From Clostridium_AF sediminicola (GTDB lineage: Bacteria; Bacillota; Clostridia; Clostridiales; Clostridiaceae): DNA of 64,000 bases. Of this stretch, positions 50,617 to 59,533 are shown in pieces; within the stretch, counting starts at the first letter, position 1; each line of letters starts with the position of its first letter. The stretch covers positions 124,001 through 188,000 of the forward strand of contig NZ_BAABMF010000008.1 of the NCBI RefSeq assembly GCF_050402865.1, in the 5' to 3' direction. Below the pieces are notes generated by a model. The model made no database searches, had not been told where the DNA came from, and worked only from the letters and a program-made list of their open reading frames with translations. A program made the translations under genes and the position numbers.

Positions 50617-51726
50617 CTATCTCTTTTGATAATCTACTTCAAATTCATCAATTGAATCATAACTCTTAATAGTTACTCCTTTTTTTACCAATAGATCAAC
50701 AAATTTTGTTTCAAATTCATTCACCGCTTCTTTTAAAGCTGAAAATTCTTTCATCGCTGCTAATTTCATTAAATCAACACCAATAAATGTTTCAAATGAT
50801 TTACTATACTCGCTATAATAATTTCGATCGTTGTACCAAATACCTTCTTCTGATTTAGCCATAAACTGAGCTACTTCCTCATGAAAATAAGCAGCAATTA
50901 TAAAAGCAGAGTATTCATCTTTTTTATCACAAGCCCTCATCATCTTATTAATAACTGATTTTAATTCTTCATAATATCCTACAAAAATTGTTTCATATGG
51001 TTCCTGTTGTTTTTTTGATTTGACTTGTTCTAACAAAAACTCACGTGTATTTTTAATCAGTATTTCACATGCCTCAATAATTTCTTTGCTATCACTAGCT
51101 TCAATAATCAGGTTAATTAAAGCTTTATAGTCTTTTGGAAGTTTTTTTAATTCAAATGAATCTTTAATATTCATTCCCATCCCTCTTTTGTAATAGGTAT
51201 GATTTGCAAAAGCCAGTACTATCACAATCTTAGAAATAATCTTGCTTGACTCTATACGTAAATCAATCATATTTTTAACTTCACTCTTCATATTATGAAG
51301 ATAGATAAAACATTCATTAAAATATTCATAACTTTTATTTAGCAGTACACTTTGACCTTGAGGGCTACATATCTTAAGTATACTTTTTCTATAGCCTTCG
51401 TAACGATTTAAATCCTCTTCAGTTGATGAAAATATAACCTTTGATTCTGTAATTACTGCAGTTAGCGGTTGATCTAATGCAGCAATTTTAACTAATCTTT
51501 CCCACCTAATTGGAAATAAATCATACCCAATGCCATCAATTATAAATTGGTAGCATAATGCATTAGCCCTATCAGTTTTTGGAATATAGAAAAAATCTAC
51601 ATCTGATTTTTCATCGTTAATCCCCATTGCATAGGAACCATACACCGCCAATATGGCTACATCATCTTTATAATCACTTTCAATTTTACTTTTTATTATA
51701 TTAATAATTCTTTCTTTGTTTTTCAT
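50617..51726 (-). CDS. Nucleotidyltransferase-domain protein
   Basis: 369 residues. The N-terminal polymerase-beta-type nucleotidyltransferase fold has the signature VYGSYAMGINDEKSDVDFF (GS motif and D-x-D) within the first 50 residues. The remaining 250 residues are helical and lack a clear motif, as in AadA/kanamycin-nucleotidyltransferase or HEPN-like partners. It might adenylylate a small molecule such as an aminoglycoside, but that is only a possibility. AGGAGG lies before the ATG. The CD3324 gene is co-transcribed. Confidence 0.8.
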   Translation of the reverse strand: MKNKERIINIIKSKIESDYKDDVAILAVYGSYAMGINDEKSDVDFFYIPKTDRANALCYQFIIDGIGYDLFPIRWERLVKIAALDQPLTAVITESKVIFSSTEEDLNRYEGYRKSILKICSPQGQSVLLNKSYEYFNECFIYLHNMKSEVKNMIDLRIESSKIISKIVIVLAFANHTYYKRGMGMNIKDSFELKKLPKDYKALINLIIEASDSKEIIEACEILIKNTREFLLEQVKSKKQQEPYETIFVGYYEELKSVINKMMRACDKKDEYSAFIIAAYFHEEVAQFMAKSEEGIWYNDRNYYSEYSKSFETFIGVDLMKLAAMKEFSALKEAVNEFETKFVDLLVKKGVTIKSYDSIDEFEVDYQKR

Positions 51727-51871
51727 ATTATTCCTCCTAAATACTATTTGTTAATAGATTTAAATCCTATGACGTCATCAATTCATAAATTAAGTATATC
51801 TTATTCTTTTTTGGTAGTATATAGACAGGATACTTAGGTACTATTTTATGCATTACAACTTATATAAAAAT

Positions 51872-51902
51872 GCAAAAACATCAGGTTTCCCTGATGTTAG
51901 TT
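51872..51902. terminator. Intrinsic terminator of the ACATCAGG family
   Basis: AACATCAGG and CCTGATGTT around TTTC, after the AraC gene stop at 51912 (minus strand). Confidence 0.8.
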
Positions 51903-51911
51903 AAGTTGCTT

Positions 51912-52784
51912 TTATGAATTTGTGAATCCTGTTCCACTCTTAATAGGAACAAATAATTTTGTTTCATTGTCTTTCTTATAATCAAACATAACTAAATCTT
52001 CACCTTCTAACAATTCATAACCTGATTTAGGTAAAAAACTTCCATATATATATCGATCTGCATCACCAATCTTATCTCTGGATGCTTTATGTAGAAAGAC
52101 TAAATAATCTTTTTTAGATAAAGTTTTCGTAACCATGTCTTTAGGTATATCTTTAAAATCTTTTACCTCTGTACAAAACATATAATGAATTTTATTTATG
52201 TTTGGATCAAAGTCATACACATTATAATGGCATATACCTATTATTATATCTGGGTTAACAGTATTTTGGATATCATCTTTTTTGCTAACAAAATCTGTAA
52301 GCATTTTATTAAATGTAGTCTTATTATATTTTTCTATATATTCAATACCAACTAATTTCAACTCCTTTTCAAACACTGATTCATATCCTATTTCAATAAT
52401 TTCAGTTACCATTTTGATCCTTTGTGCATCCATTTTATTTCTATGGTAATAGCTTAGATTTCTCTTATTTTTTCTATATATAGCAGGAGTTTTACGATAT
52501 ACTTTTTTAAATGCTCTTGTAAATGCTTCTTGAGATCCAAATTGGTATTTCACTGCTATATCTATAATTCTTTGATCTGTATATAATAAATCTAAAGAGG
52601 CTTGAGTAAGTCTTCTTCTTCTAATATACTCTTTTAAACATTCTCCCGTCATCGCCTTAAATATTCTATGAAAGTGATAAAATGAAAATCCGCCTACCAC
52701 TGCCACTTCTTTCAAAGATATTGCTTTCACTATATTTTCTTCAATAAACTCTATAGACTTTTCCATACAAGTAACATAATCCAT
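51912..52784 (-). CDS. AraC family regulator with GyrI-like domain
   Basis: 290 residues. The AraC double HTH is at the N-terminus (SLKEVAVVGGFSFYHFHRIFKA, IDIAVKYQFGSQEAFTRAFKKVY), followed by a GyrI-like small-molecule domain, as in Rob/YdeE-type regulators of drug response. The ORF runs to 52823, but AAGGAG upstream favours the ATG at 52784 (MDYVTCMEKSIEFIEEN), the family's normal start, with a rather long spacing. Confidence 0.85.
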   Translation of the reverse strand: MDYVTCMEKSIEFIEENIVKAISLKEVAVVGGFSFYHFHRIFKAMTGECLKEYIRRRRLTQASLDLLYTDQRIIDIAVKYQFGSQEAFTRAFKKVYRKTPAIYRKNKRNLSYYHRNKMDAQRIKMVTEIIEIGYESVFEKELKLVGIEYIEKYNKTTFNKMLTDFVSKKDDIQNTVNPDIIIGICHYNVYDFDPNINKIHYMFCTEVKDFKDIPKDMVTKTLSKKDYLVFLHKASRDKIGDADRYIYGSFLPKSGYELLEGEDLVMFDYKKDNETKLFVPIKSGTGFTNS

Positions 52785-52866
52785 AATAAAATAGACTCCT
52801 TTCTCCTTTAATTTAAAAGACATTTATATATAAGTAAAATTTAAAGGTTGTCTAATTTTATTATAT

Positions 52867-52898
52867 TTAAAAGGGTGGCATAAAGCCACCCTTTTAAA
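52867..52898. terminator. Intrinsic terminator
   Basis: AAAAGGGTGGC and GCCACCCTTTT around ATAAA. It is strong in both directions; it ends the OsmC transcript on the minus strand. Confidence 0.88.
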
Positions 52899-52902
52899 TA
52901 TT

Positions 52903-52965
52903 ATGTTATGGTTATTCCACAAAAAGTAATTTAGTTCAACTTACTTTTTGTGGTTTAACCATGTT
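52903..52965. repeat. Palindromic MITE-like element, short form
   Basis: 63 bases, reverse complement of the element at 27851-27982 with the central 69 bases absent. Arms CCACAAAAAGTAA and TTACTTTTTGTGG form the stem. It lies between the OsmC gene and its terminator. Confidence 0.75.
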
Positions 52966-52970
52966 ATTTA

Positions 52971-53411
52971 TTATTTTTCAATAACATGACTAACAACTAA
53001 GTTTGTTCCATTAGATATAGTATCCCCAACAGGACAGAATTGCTCTGCTACTGCAACCAATTGCTGTATTTCTTCTTCTGATGCATTAGATTTAATAATG
53101 AACTTGGATCTAATGTTCTGAAATCCCGGTCTTACACTTGTATCCCCTTGATAACCTGCAGGGTCTAAATCTCCTTCAAGCTCAATCTTTAAATCTTCAA
53201 TTTCTATTCCCATATTTTGAGCCACCATTTTTGCTACTATACTTTGACATGAACCTATTGCACATAGTAATGCTTCCACAGGATTCATTGCACTATCAGT
53301 TCCACCCTCTTCTATTGGCTCATCTAAGATCATTTTAAATCCTCTAGAAGTTGATTCAACCTTTACCCCCTCTAATAAATGTGATGTAGCTTTAGAAATT
53401 TCGATAGACAT
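52971..53411 (-). CDS. OsmC family peroxiredoxin-like protein
   Basis: 146 residues. The two redox cysteines of the family are in LLCAIGSCQSIVAKM (after NPVEA) and EQFCPVGDTISNGT. OsmC/YhfA proteins reduce organic hydroperoxides or bind thiol-reactive compounds. GAGG is 9 bases upstream of the ATG at 53411; the ATG at 53420 directly abuts it. Confidence 0.88.
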   Translation of the reverse strand: MSIEISKATSHLLEGVKVESTSRGFKMILDEPIEEGGTDSAMNPVEALLCAIGSCQSIVAKMVAQNMGIEIEDLKIELEGDLDPAGYQGDTSVRPGFQNIRSKFIIKSNASEEEIQQLVAVAEQFCPVGDTISNGTNLVVSHVIEK

Positions 53412-53650
53412 ATTTATCATCCTCTTTCATGTTTAATTTCTTGTACAATTTCATTATGCCAAATTGTGAAAAATTTATCTTGATTTTTTTTGCTATTTTT
53501 AATGCAAATTATGTAGACTTTTAACATGATCTTTTTTTATTAAAATTGACCTAAAATTGAATATAAAAATTTTAGAAGAAATTTTAGATATTTTTCTATA
53601 TAATAAGAATAGAAGTTGTTATACTGAGAAAAAAGAAAGTAGGTGACTTA

Positions 53651-54205
53651 GTGAATCAAGATGAAATGTGGAAAGCTGTGAAAAACAACGATGAAAGTTA
53701 TGACGGAATATTTTTCTATGCTGTTAAGTCCACTGGTATTTATTGTAGACCTTCATGTAAGTCAAAACTTCCTAAAAGAGAAAATGTTTGTTTCTTTGAT
53801 ACTTCTGAAGAATCAAGAAAAGCTGGCTTTAGAGCATGTAAAAGGTGTAGAAGCGATTTGCTAGATTATAAGCCCATTAAAGAAATAGCAGCAAAAGTTA
53901 AAAATCTCTTAGATTCAACTTATTTAGAAAAGTTTCAATTGCAAGAAGAAATGAACAGTGTAGGCATTACTTATCATCGAATAAATGAAATATTTAAAGA
54001 CGAATATGGAGTAACAGTTTCTAAATATGTATGTAATTTACGATTAGAAGAAGCAAAGAAAAAATTGGTTAATTCTAATGAAGATATAATTAACATAGCA
54101 TATTACATTGGGTTTAGAAGCTTATCTGGATTTTATAGTTTTTTTAAAGAAAACACAGGCATGTCACCAGCTAAATATCGTAATAAGAATTTTAACAATG
54201 AATAG
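53651..54205 (+). CDS. adaA: AdaA-type methyl-phosphotriester-DNA sensor/AraC regulator
   Basis: 184 residues. The N-terminal Ada zinc domain has its four cysteines (Cys32 and Cys36 in IYCRPSCKSK, two more in RACKRCRSDL), and the C-terminal half is an AraC HTH (DIINIAYYIGFRSLSGFYSFFKE). Methylation of the N-terminal Cys by alkylated phosphate backbone turns such proteins into activators of alkylation repair. The start is GTG with AGGTG upstream. No alkyltransferase gene follows; instead a CCG-domain gene does. Confidence 0.9.
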   Translation: MNQDEMWKAVKNNDESYDGIFFYAVKSTGIYCRPSCKSKLPKRENVCFFDTSEESRKAGFRACKRCRSDLLDYKPIKEIAAKVKNLLDSTYLEKFQLQEEMNSVGITYHRINEIFKDEYGVTVSKYVCNLRLEEAKKKLVNSNEDIINIAYYIGFRSLSGFYSFFKENTGMSPAKYRNKNFNNE

Positions 54206-54229
54206 TTATGAAAAGGAGTGTATTCCATT

Positions 54230-54931
54230 ATGGAAGGTTTGAGACTTAAAAGTATAAAATTATCAGATATAGATATGGACAAATGCTATTTTAATCCTGG
54301 CTGCGCATTGAGTACCTACAAGCCGGAATCAGAGCACAAAATATTAGCTTTTTTAAACAAATATTTCGGAACGGTTAAAATGCACAATATATGCTGTCAC
54401 CACAATCCTAATTTACCAAATGGGTCAACAATAATAAATAACTGTGCAGGTTGTGACAGACGTTTTCGTTCACTGTACGACGGAATACAAACAATCTCTC
54501 TTTGGGAAGTTTTGGATTCAATTGAGAATTTACCATTACCACATTACAGCGGATTGACAGCTTCCGTACATGATTCATGTTCCTATAGACCAAAGCCACA
54601 AGTACACAATGCGGTAAGAAACATATTACGTAAAATGAATATTGAAATAATCGAATCAAAGTATTCAGGGACAAACTCTATCTGCTGTGGTGATAATTTT
54701 TATCCAACACTTCCCATTGAGAAAGTTAACGAGTTACAAAAAAAACGTGCATCACAAATGCCATGTCAAGATGTAGTAGTATATTGTGTTTCATGTATAA
54801 AGTCTATGACAATAGGTGAAAAAACAGCTCATCATATGGTAGACCTTATACTCGATGAATTAACTGAGCCACAAGAAACAAGGCTTGATGTATATCATGA
54901 CGCACTTAAAGAATACATCGACGCTCATTAG
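54230..54931 (+). CDS. Cysteine-rich CCG-domain (HdrB-like) protein
   Basis: 233 residues with cysteine motifs arranged as in CCG/heterodisulfide-reductase B domains: YFNPGCALS, NICCHHNPNL with CAGCD, VHDSCSYRP, then SICCGDNFYP and VVYCVSCIKS. These bind a noncubane [4Fe-4S] cluster in HdrB. AAAGGAG precedes the ATG at 54230. The gene follows adaA by 24 bases, so regulation by alkylation is possible, although the link is unexpected. Redox partner unknown. Confidence 0.8.
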   Translation: MEGLRLKSIKLSDIDMDKCYFNPGCALSTYKPESEHKILAFLNKYFGTVKMHNICCHHNPNLPNGSTIINNCAGCDRRFRSLYDGIQTISLWEVLDSIENLPLPHYSGLTASVHDSCSYRPKPQVHNAVRNILRKMNIEIIESKYSGTNSICCGDNFYPTLPIEKVNELQKKRASQMPCQDVVVYCVSCIKSMTIGEKTAHHMVDLILDELTEPQETRLDVYHDALKEYIDAH

Positions 54932-54965
54932 GTACTGTTGATATTTTGCTTATTGGTTATTTATC

Positions 54966-54998
54966 CAAACCAACATCAGGTTTCCCTGATGTTGGTTT
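54966..54998. terminator. Intrinsic terminator of the ACATCAGG family
   Basis: AAACCAACATCAGG and CCTGATGTTGGTTT around TTTC, between convergent genes. Confidence 0.88.
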
Positions 54999-55017
54999 GC
55001 TTATATTATATTTTATT

Positions 55018-56007
55018 TCAATTAGCATTATATTTATTTCTATATTCACTAGGCGTCATTCCAGTCCAATTTCGAAAAGCTCTTCTAAAGGCATTTGAAT
55101 CAGAATAACCAATTAAAAATGCAATCTCATCATTTGATATATTTTTATCTTTCAAATAATTACGAGCAAGTAATTCCTTTGTATGATTAAGTTGCTTCAT
55201 AAAGGTTGTTTTTTCATTTGTCAATTTACGCTGCAAACTTCTTACGCTAAGTGCCATTTCTTTAGCAACTGATTCAATATTATCAGCTCCGGCTGGAATT
55301 AATTCAAATAATATACTTCTGACTTTTGCAGAAAATGAAACATCTATTTCTAACTCTTTTACTCTTTTTATCAATTCAGGTTCTAAATAGCTCCACATAG
55401 TGTTATTTTCAGTTATAAATGGCTCTTTCACATCTTTAATACTAAACTCTAACAGATTAGTATCACATTTTTCAGGTTTAATACCCAAAAATTCTTCTAG
55501 TTCACCATCTCCATAATCATAAACAGAAGCTACTTTTGTAGGTACAATATCTAGCCCAGTGGCTTTTCTAATAATATTAACCATTAGTACCTGCTCACTT
55601 ATAATCGTAAATCTTGGAATGTCCCTATTATTGTTATCAAATATAAACTCCATACTAAGTTTTTCATCATCAGTGTGTACATCAAGTATAAATGGACCAA
55701 TTATTTTTTTATATTTAGAAATTCTTTGGAAGCAATTAATACCATCTCTAGCACACATTGCTGCAAACAAAGGTGGAATAAACATCATTATTTTCTCAAT
55801 ATTACTATGCTCAATAATATCTTTATCTTCTATAACTTCATCAAGACTTTCCATAAATCTAATATATTGCTCAATAGAAATAGAAATTCCATCTTTATTA
55901 ACCATTTTATAGCGTATATCTGCCTTTTTAAATACCAACTCAGCATTAATACCTAAAGCTTTTATATAATCTTTATAAGAATTTTCTAAAACATAAAAAT
56001 TGCTCAC
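55018..56007 (-). CDS. AraC family regulator (arabinose-binding-like N-terminal domain)
   Basis: 329 residues. The N-terminal part (20-200) fits the OruR/ArgR-like sensing domain (YIKALGINAELVFKKADI near the start). The C-terminal AraC HTH has SVAKEMALSVRSLQRKLTNE, then ISNDEIAFLIGYSDSNAFRRAFRNW. The short-chain dehydrogenase gene ends 10 bases upstream, so the two are one unit. Confidence 0.85.
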   Translation of the reverse strand: MSNFYVLENSYKDYIKALGINAELVFKKADIRYKMVNKDGISISIEQYIRFMESLDEVIEDKDIIEHSNIEKIMMFIPPLFAAMCARDGINCFQRISKYKKIIGPFILDVHTDDEKLSMEFIFDNNNRDIPRFTIISEQVLMVNIIRKATGLDIVPTKVASVYDYGDGELEEFLGIKPEKCDTNLLEFSIKDVKEPFITENNTMWSYLEPELIKRVKELEIDVSFSAKVRSILFELIPAGADNIESVAKEMALSVRSLQRKLTNEKTTFMKQLNHTKELLARNYLKDKNISNDEIAFLIGYSDSNAFRRAFRNWTGMTPSEYRNKYNAN

Positions 56008-56017
56008 TTAACCACCT

Positions 56018-56833
56018 CTACATGCTTCTTATAATTTTATCAAACATTCTATCAGGTAATATTCTTCTTAAGAATACCACAGGTTTTGCAGCAAATCCAA
56101 TTAAGTATCTTGTTTTAGGTTTTTTAGCTGTTGCTGCTTTTACAATTGTATCTGCAATAACTTTAGGCTCAGTAAGTCTATTCCCACTATACATTTCTTT
56201 CATTGAATCAGCTGACTTTGAAGCACTTTTTGCATAAGCCCCCTTAGCAGAAACTTTTTTAAGATTCTCAGAAGCTATAATTCCCCACTCAGTTTTGATT
56301 CCACCTGGCTCAACAACCACTACATCAATACCAAATTCTTCTACCTCTAATCTAAGACAATCACTAAAACTTTCAACGGCAAATTTCGTTGCATGATACC
56401 ATCCACCAAATGATGTATAAATTTTACCACCCATTGATGATATATTTATAATTCTACCAAAGTGATTTTTTCGCATATGTGGAAGAACTAATTGAGTCAT
56501 TCTCGCTAATCCAAATACATTTACTTCTATTTGTCTTCTTGCCTCTTCCATTGGAACATCCTCAATTGCACCGTATGAACCATATCCCGCATTATTAACC
56601 AATATATCAATTCTACCTTCATTTTTCACTATTGTATCCACACATTCAACCATAGATTTATCATTAGTAACATCTAGATTAATTGTTTTAATTCCTTTGC
56701 TTTCAAGTTCTTTTAATTTATCAACTCTTCTAGCTGCACCGTATACTGTAAATCCTTTTTTCATAAGTTCTACTGCTGCATCAAATCCTATGCCGCTACT
56801 TGCGCCTGTTATTAATGCTACTTTTTTAGCCAT
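56018..56833 (-). CDS. Short-chain dehydrogenase/reductase
   Basis: 271 residues of the classical SDR family: NAD(P) loop ALITGASSGIGFD, VNNAGYGSYG, active-site Ser in INISSMGGK and Tyr/Lys in WYHATKFAVE. An Arg pair (GAARRVD) after the second strand favours NADP. GGAGGG lies upstream of two adjacent ATGs; the second (56833) is better spaced. Substrate unknown. Confidence 0.9.
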   Translation of the reverse strand: MAKKVALITGASSGIGFDAAVELMKKGFTVYGAARRVDKLKELESKGIKTINLDVTNDKSMVECVDTIVKNEGRIDILVNNAGYGSYGAIEDVPMEEARRQIEVNVFGLARMTQLVLPHMRKNHFGRIINISSMGGKIYTSFGGWYHATKFAVESFSDCLRLEVEEFGIDVVVVEPGGIKTEWGIIASENLKKVSAKGAYAKSASKSADSMKEMYSGNRLTEPKVIADTIVKAATAKKPKTRYLIGFAAKPVVFLRRILPDRMFDKIIRSM

Positions 56834-56993
56834 CATACACCCTCCAAAATATAATATGTTTTTAAAAATATTAGTTTCCAAAGCTTTATTCCTTCATCTT
56901 ATACTCATATTATATCTAGAAAAAGATTATAAATTAACTACATTCAGTGCCATCATACATACAATTAGCGCCAATTTAAGCTTTTCAAAAATG

Positions 56994-57018
56994 TCTGAAG
57001 TCGTGATTGCCGACTTCA
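56994..57018. terminator. Hairpin between SGNH and SDR genes
   Basis: CTGAAGTCG and CGACTTCAG around TGATTGC, after the end of the SGNH hydrolase gene on the minus strand. Confidence 0.6.
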
Positions 57019-57054
57019 GGTACTAAATTCTACATGCAACAGAGGAAGTTTCTT

Positions 57055-57681
57055 TTACAGATTCTTAATCATTTTTGCAATTGATTTGCCTAAAAGTTCA
57101 TGTTTGTCTAAATCAAAATGAACCCCATCAATCTTACTAGGTTCTATAATCTCAGATGCATCAAACATATGAATATCATAGTCCTTAAGAACTTCTTTAT
57201 ACGCTATAGAAAATAATTTACTTTTTTCTTCAGATACTCTATCAAAACTTGATCCTGCTTCTTTTATTCCTTCAATCTTAGTAGGTATGATGACTAATAT
57301 TTCTGGCACTGTCATATCTACTCCTGATTCACTCTTTTGAATAATTTTAACTAATGTTTCTACCCCTCTTGCAATATCATTCTCAGAGATATTAAACCTA
57401 GACTTCAAATCATTAGTGCCTAAAAAAATAATAACTAGATCTATCGGTTTATGGGATTGTAAGCATGTAAATAAAAACTTTTTCCCATTTTTATATTCTC
57501 CTTCAATGGGGTCATCCCATACTGTAGTTCTTGAGTTCAAACCCTCAACTATTACCTCGTAATTATCACCCAGTTCTTTTTTCATAATTCCTGTCCATGA
57601 TAAGTGTTTTGGATATATTGAGCCATCTTTTGGGTTGTATCCCCAAGTATTTGAATCACCATAACATAATATCGAATACAT
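57055..57681 (-). CDS. SGNH/GDSL-family hydrolase
   Basis: 208 residues. Block I is CYGDSNTWGYNP with nucleophile Ser10, block III FLGTNDLKSRF, and block V DGVHFDLDKHELLG with the catalytic Asp and His. It resembles arylesterases and acyl-CoA thioesterase TesA-like enzymes. No signal peptide, so intracellular. GAGGTGATG at the start. Confidence 0.9.
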   Translation of the reverse strand: MYSILCYGDSNTWGYNPKDGSIYPKHLSWTGIMKKELGDNYEVIVEGLNSRTTVWDDPIEGEYKNGKKFLFTCLQSHKPIDLVIIFLGTNDLKSRFNISENDIARGVETLVKIIQKSESGVDMTVPEILVIIPTKIEGIKEAGSSFDRVSEEKSKLFSIAYKEVLKDYDIHMFDASEIIEPSKIDGVHFDLDKHELLGKSIAKMIKNL

Positions 57682-57925
57682 AACATCACCTCAAATAAGT
57701 CATAGATTTTCTTCCATTCGCAAACAGAATACATTTTTTTATTTCTATTTAATTTTATCACACTATTAATATTTCATAACAAAGAACTCTAAAGTTAGCT
57801 ATAGTAGTGAGTATATGCAGTAGCTGAATTGTTTTTTGAAAAATATAACTTTAGATACATGTAATTTTTTATTCAATTAATATAATGAAATAGTAGGATC
57901 ATACTTGGTATAAGGAGGATTTACT

Positions 57926-58330
57926 ATGAAAAAAAGAAAGAACGTAATCATACCTTTAATAGTTGTATTAGGGTCAATCTTATTAATAGTAGGAGGAACT
58001 CGATTGGTTAAAATGAAAAAATATAAAAAAGCTATCAATACTATTTCTATCCAAAATGTTGATTTATCTAATATTAAAGATGGTACTTATACTGGAGCTT
58101 TTAGTGCAGTTACTGCGTCAGCTGAGGTAAGTGTAACTGTAGAGGATAATAAGATTACTAAAATTGATATTTTAAAACATGAATATGATTGGAAGAAAGC
58201 AAAAAAAGCTGAGAATGTTATTAAGCAAGTAGTTAAAAAGGATACTTTAGAGGTGGATACGATTTCTGGTGCAACAGCTAGTAGTAAAATTATTTTGAAA
58301 GCTATAAGTAATGCTTTAAAAGTAAATTAG
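57926..58330 (+). CDS. FMN-binding domain protein, membrane anchored
   Basis: 134 residues. One N-terminal membrane helix (8-27) is followed by an FMN_bind domain (DGTYTGAFSAVTASAEVSVT) with the flavinylation motif DTISGATASS, in which Thr receives FMN from ApbE. It would be an extracytoplasmic electron carrier. AAGGAGG precedes the ATG. No apbE or partner reductase is seen in the window. Confidence 0.88.
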   Translation: MKKRKNVIIPLIVVLGSILLIVGGTRLVKMKKYKKAINTISIQNVDLSNIKDGTYTGAFSAVTASAEVSVTVEDNKITKIDILKHEYDWKKAKKAENVIKQVVKKDTLEVDTISGATASSKIILKAISNALKVN

Positions 58331-58332
58331 TA

Positions 58333-58366
58333 ACTAAACATCAGGTTCCCCTGATGTTTAGTTACT
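58333..58366. terminator. Intrinsic terminator of the ACATCAGG family
   Basis: ACTAAACATCAGG and CCTGATGTTTAGT around TTCC, between convergent genes. Confidence 0.88.
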
Positions 58367-58374
58367 TTCTTTTG

Positions 58375-58923
58375 TTATTCACCTGCGAAACGCATTATAT
58401 CTTCAACATCGTTTCTTGGTGTTGCTGCTGGATTCTCGTCTGGGTAACCATAAACAATAAGTGCAGCTACTGTTTCTTCTTCATGTAAACCTACAATATT
58501 AGAAATTGAATCATCATCAATAACTCCCATGATTACTGTTCCAACACCTTTTGCATGTGCTGCTAAACAAAATGTTTGACACGCAAGACCAGCATCAAAT
58601 ACTTCCCAAACATTAGCTTTTGAAGTTGCATAATCATCTCCATCTAATTTACCACTTTTACCTTTAACAAAGCTTAACACTGCAACACCTTTTGCATTTT
58701 TTAAAGTGTCAGTGTTATAAATAAATCCATTAACCCCTTCAGTTCCAAGTCTTTTGATAATTGCTTCATCATCAACTAATGTATATCTTGCTACTTGAAA
58801 ATTTCCCCATGATGGAGCCCATCTACTAATAGAAATAATATCCTTCATAGTTTCTCTATCTACTTTTTCATTCTTAAATTTACGAACACTTCTTCTTTCT
58901 TTTATCATTGTAATTGCATCCAT
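58375..58923 (-). CDS. Nitroreductase family protein
   Basis: 182 residues. The FMN-binding start (MIKERRSVRKFKNEKV), the middle PSWGNFQVARY and the C-terminal GYPDENPAATPRNDVEDI are typical. It would use FMN and NAD(P)H to reduce nitro- or enone compounds. An HxlR regulator gene lies upstream on the same strand and may control it. Confidence 0.9.
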   Translation of the reverse strand: MDAITMIKERRSVRKFKNEKVDRETMKDIISISRWAPSWGNFQVARYTLVDDEAIIKRLGTEGVNGFIYNTDTLKNAKGVAVLSFVKGKSGKLDGDDYATSKANVWEVFDAGLACQTFCLAAHAKGVGTVIMGVIDDDSISNIVGLHEEETVAALIVYGYPDENPAATPRNDVEDIMRFAGE

Positions 58924-59045
58924 TTTATATACCTTCTTTCTTTAAAATTATCTATTATTGTTACTTGATGTTTAGATTATATACAAATCCATATCACACA
59001 ACAAGTACTGACATTATTATCCGTACGGGCATTTGTGTACACTCT

Positions 59046-59086
59046 TCAAAAAAAAACACGAACTCACTAATTAGCGTGTTCGCGGC
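59046..59086 (-). terminator. Intrinsic terminator after hxlR-like gene
   Basis: On the minus strand AACACG...CGTGTT is followed by a T-run of eight. Confidence 0.7.
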
Positions 59087-59093
59087 TACTTGA

Positions 59094-59468
59094 TTATTCT
59101 TGGTATTCATCTTCGAAATTTATCTCTCCGTAATTAAATTTTTGGTTATATTTTATTCCCCATTCACCTAACGCCTCTAAAATAGGCGCTAAAGTTTTCG
59201 CTATTTCTGTTATCGAATACTCTACTTTAAGAGGTAATTCATTATAAACCTTCCTATGAATCAATTCACATTCTTCTAATTCTCTAAGTTGTCTCGATAA
59301 CACTCTTTCATTAATATTAGGAATCTTTCTTTTTAATTCCCCATATCGAATAACGCCAGAATTTTCTATATGATGCATAATAAGTGGTTTCCATTTACCA
59401 CCAATAATATCTATAGTCAACTCTACATTACAATGAAATACATTTTTATTACCTTTTACCATATGCAT
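59094..59468 (-). CDS. HxlR family transcriptional regulator
   Basis: 124 residues with the HxlR winged helix (CNVELTIDIIGGKWKPLIMH, ERVLSRQLRELEECELIHRKV, KVEYSITEIAKTLAPILEAL). The single Cys near the start is where redox or aldehyde-sensing HxlR proteins have theirs. An upstream GTG at 59537 overlaps the deaminase stop, but AAAGGA points to the ATG at 59468. Likely control of the nitroreductase downstream. Confidence 0.85.
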   Translation of the reverse strand: MHMVKGNKNVFHCNVELTIDIIGGKWKPLIMHHIENSGVIRYGELKRKIPNINERVLSRQLRELEECELIHRKVYNELPLKVEYSITEIAKTLAPILEALGEWGIKYNQKFNYGEINFEDEYQE

Positions 59469-59533
59469 CAATTTTCCTTTCTTTAAGTTCTTTTTAAACT
59501 TTTGTATCTCCAAATTTAAACTAGGTAATCTTC

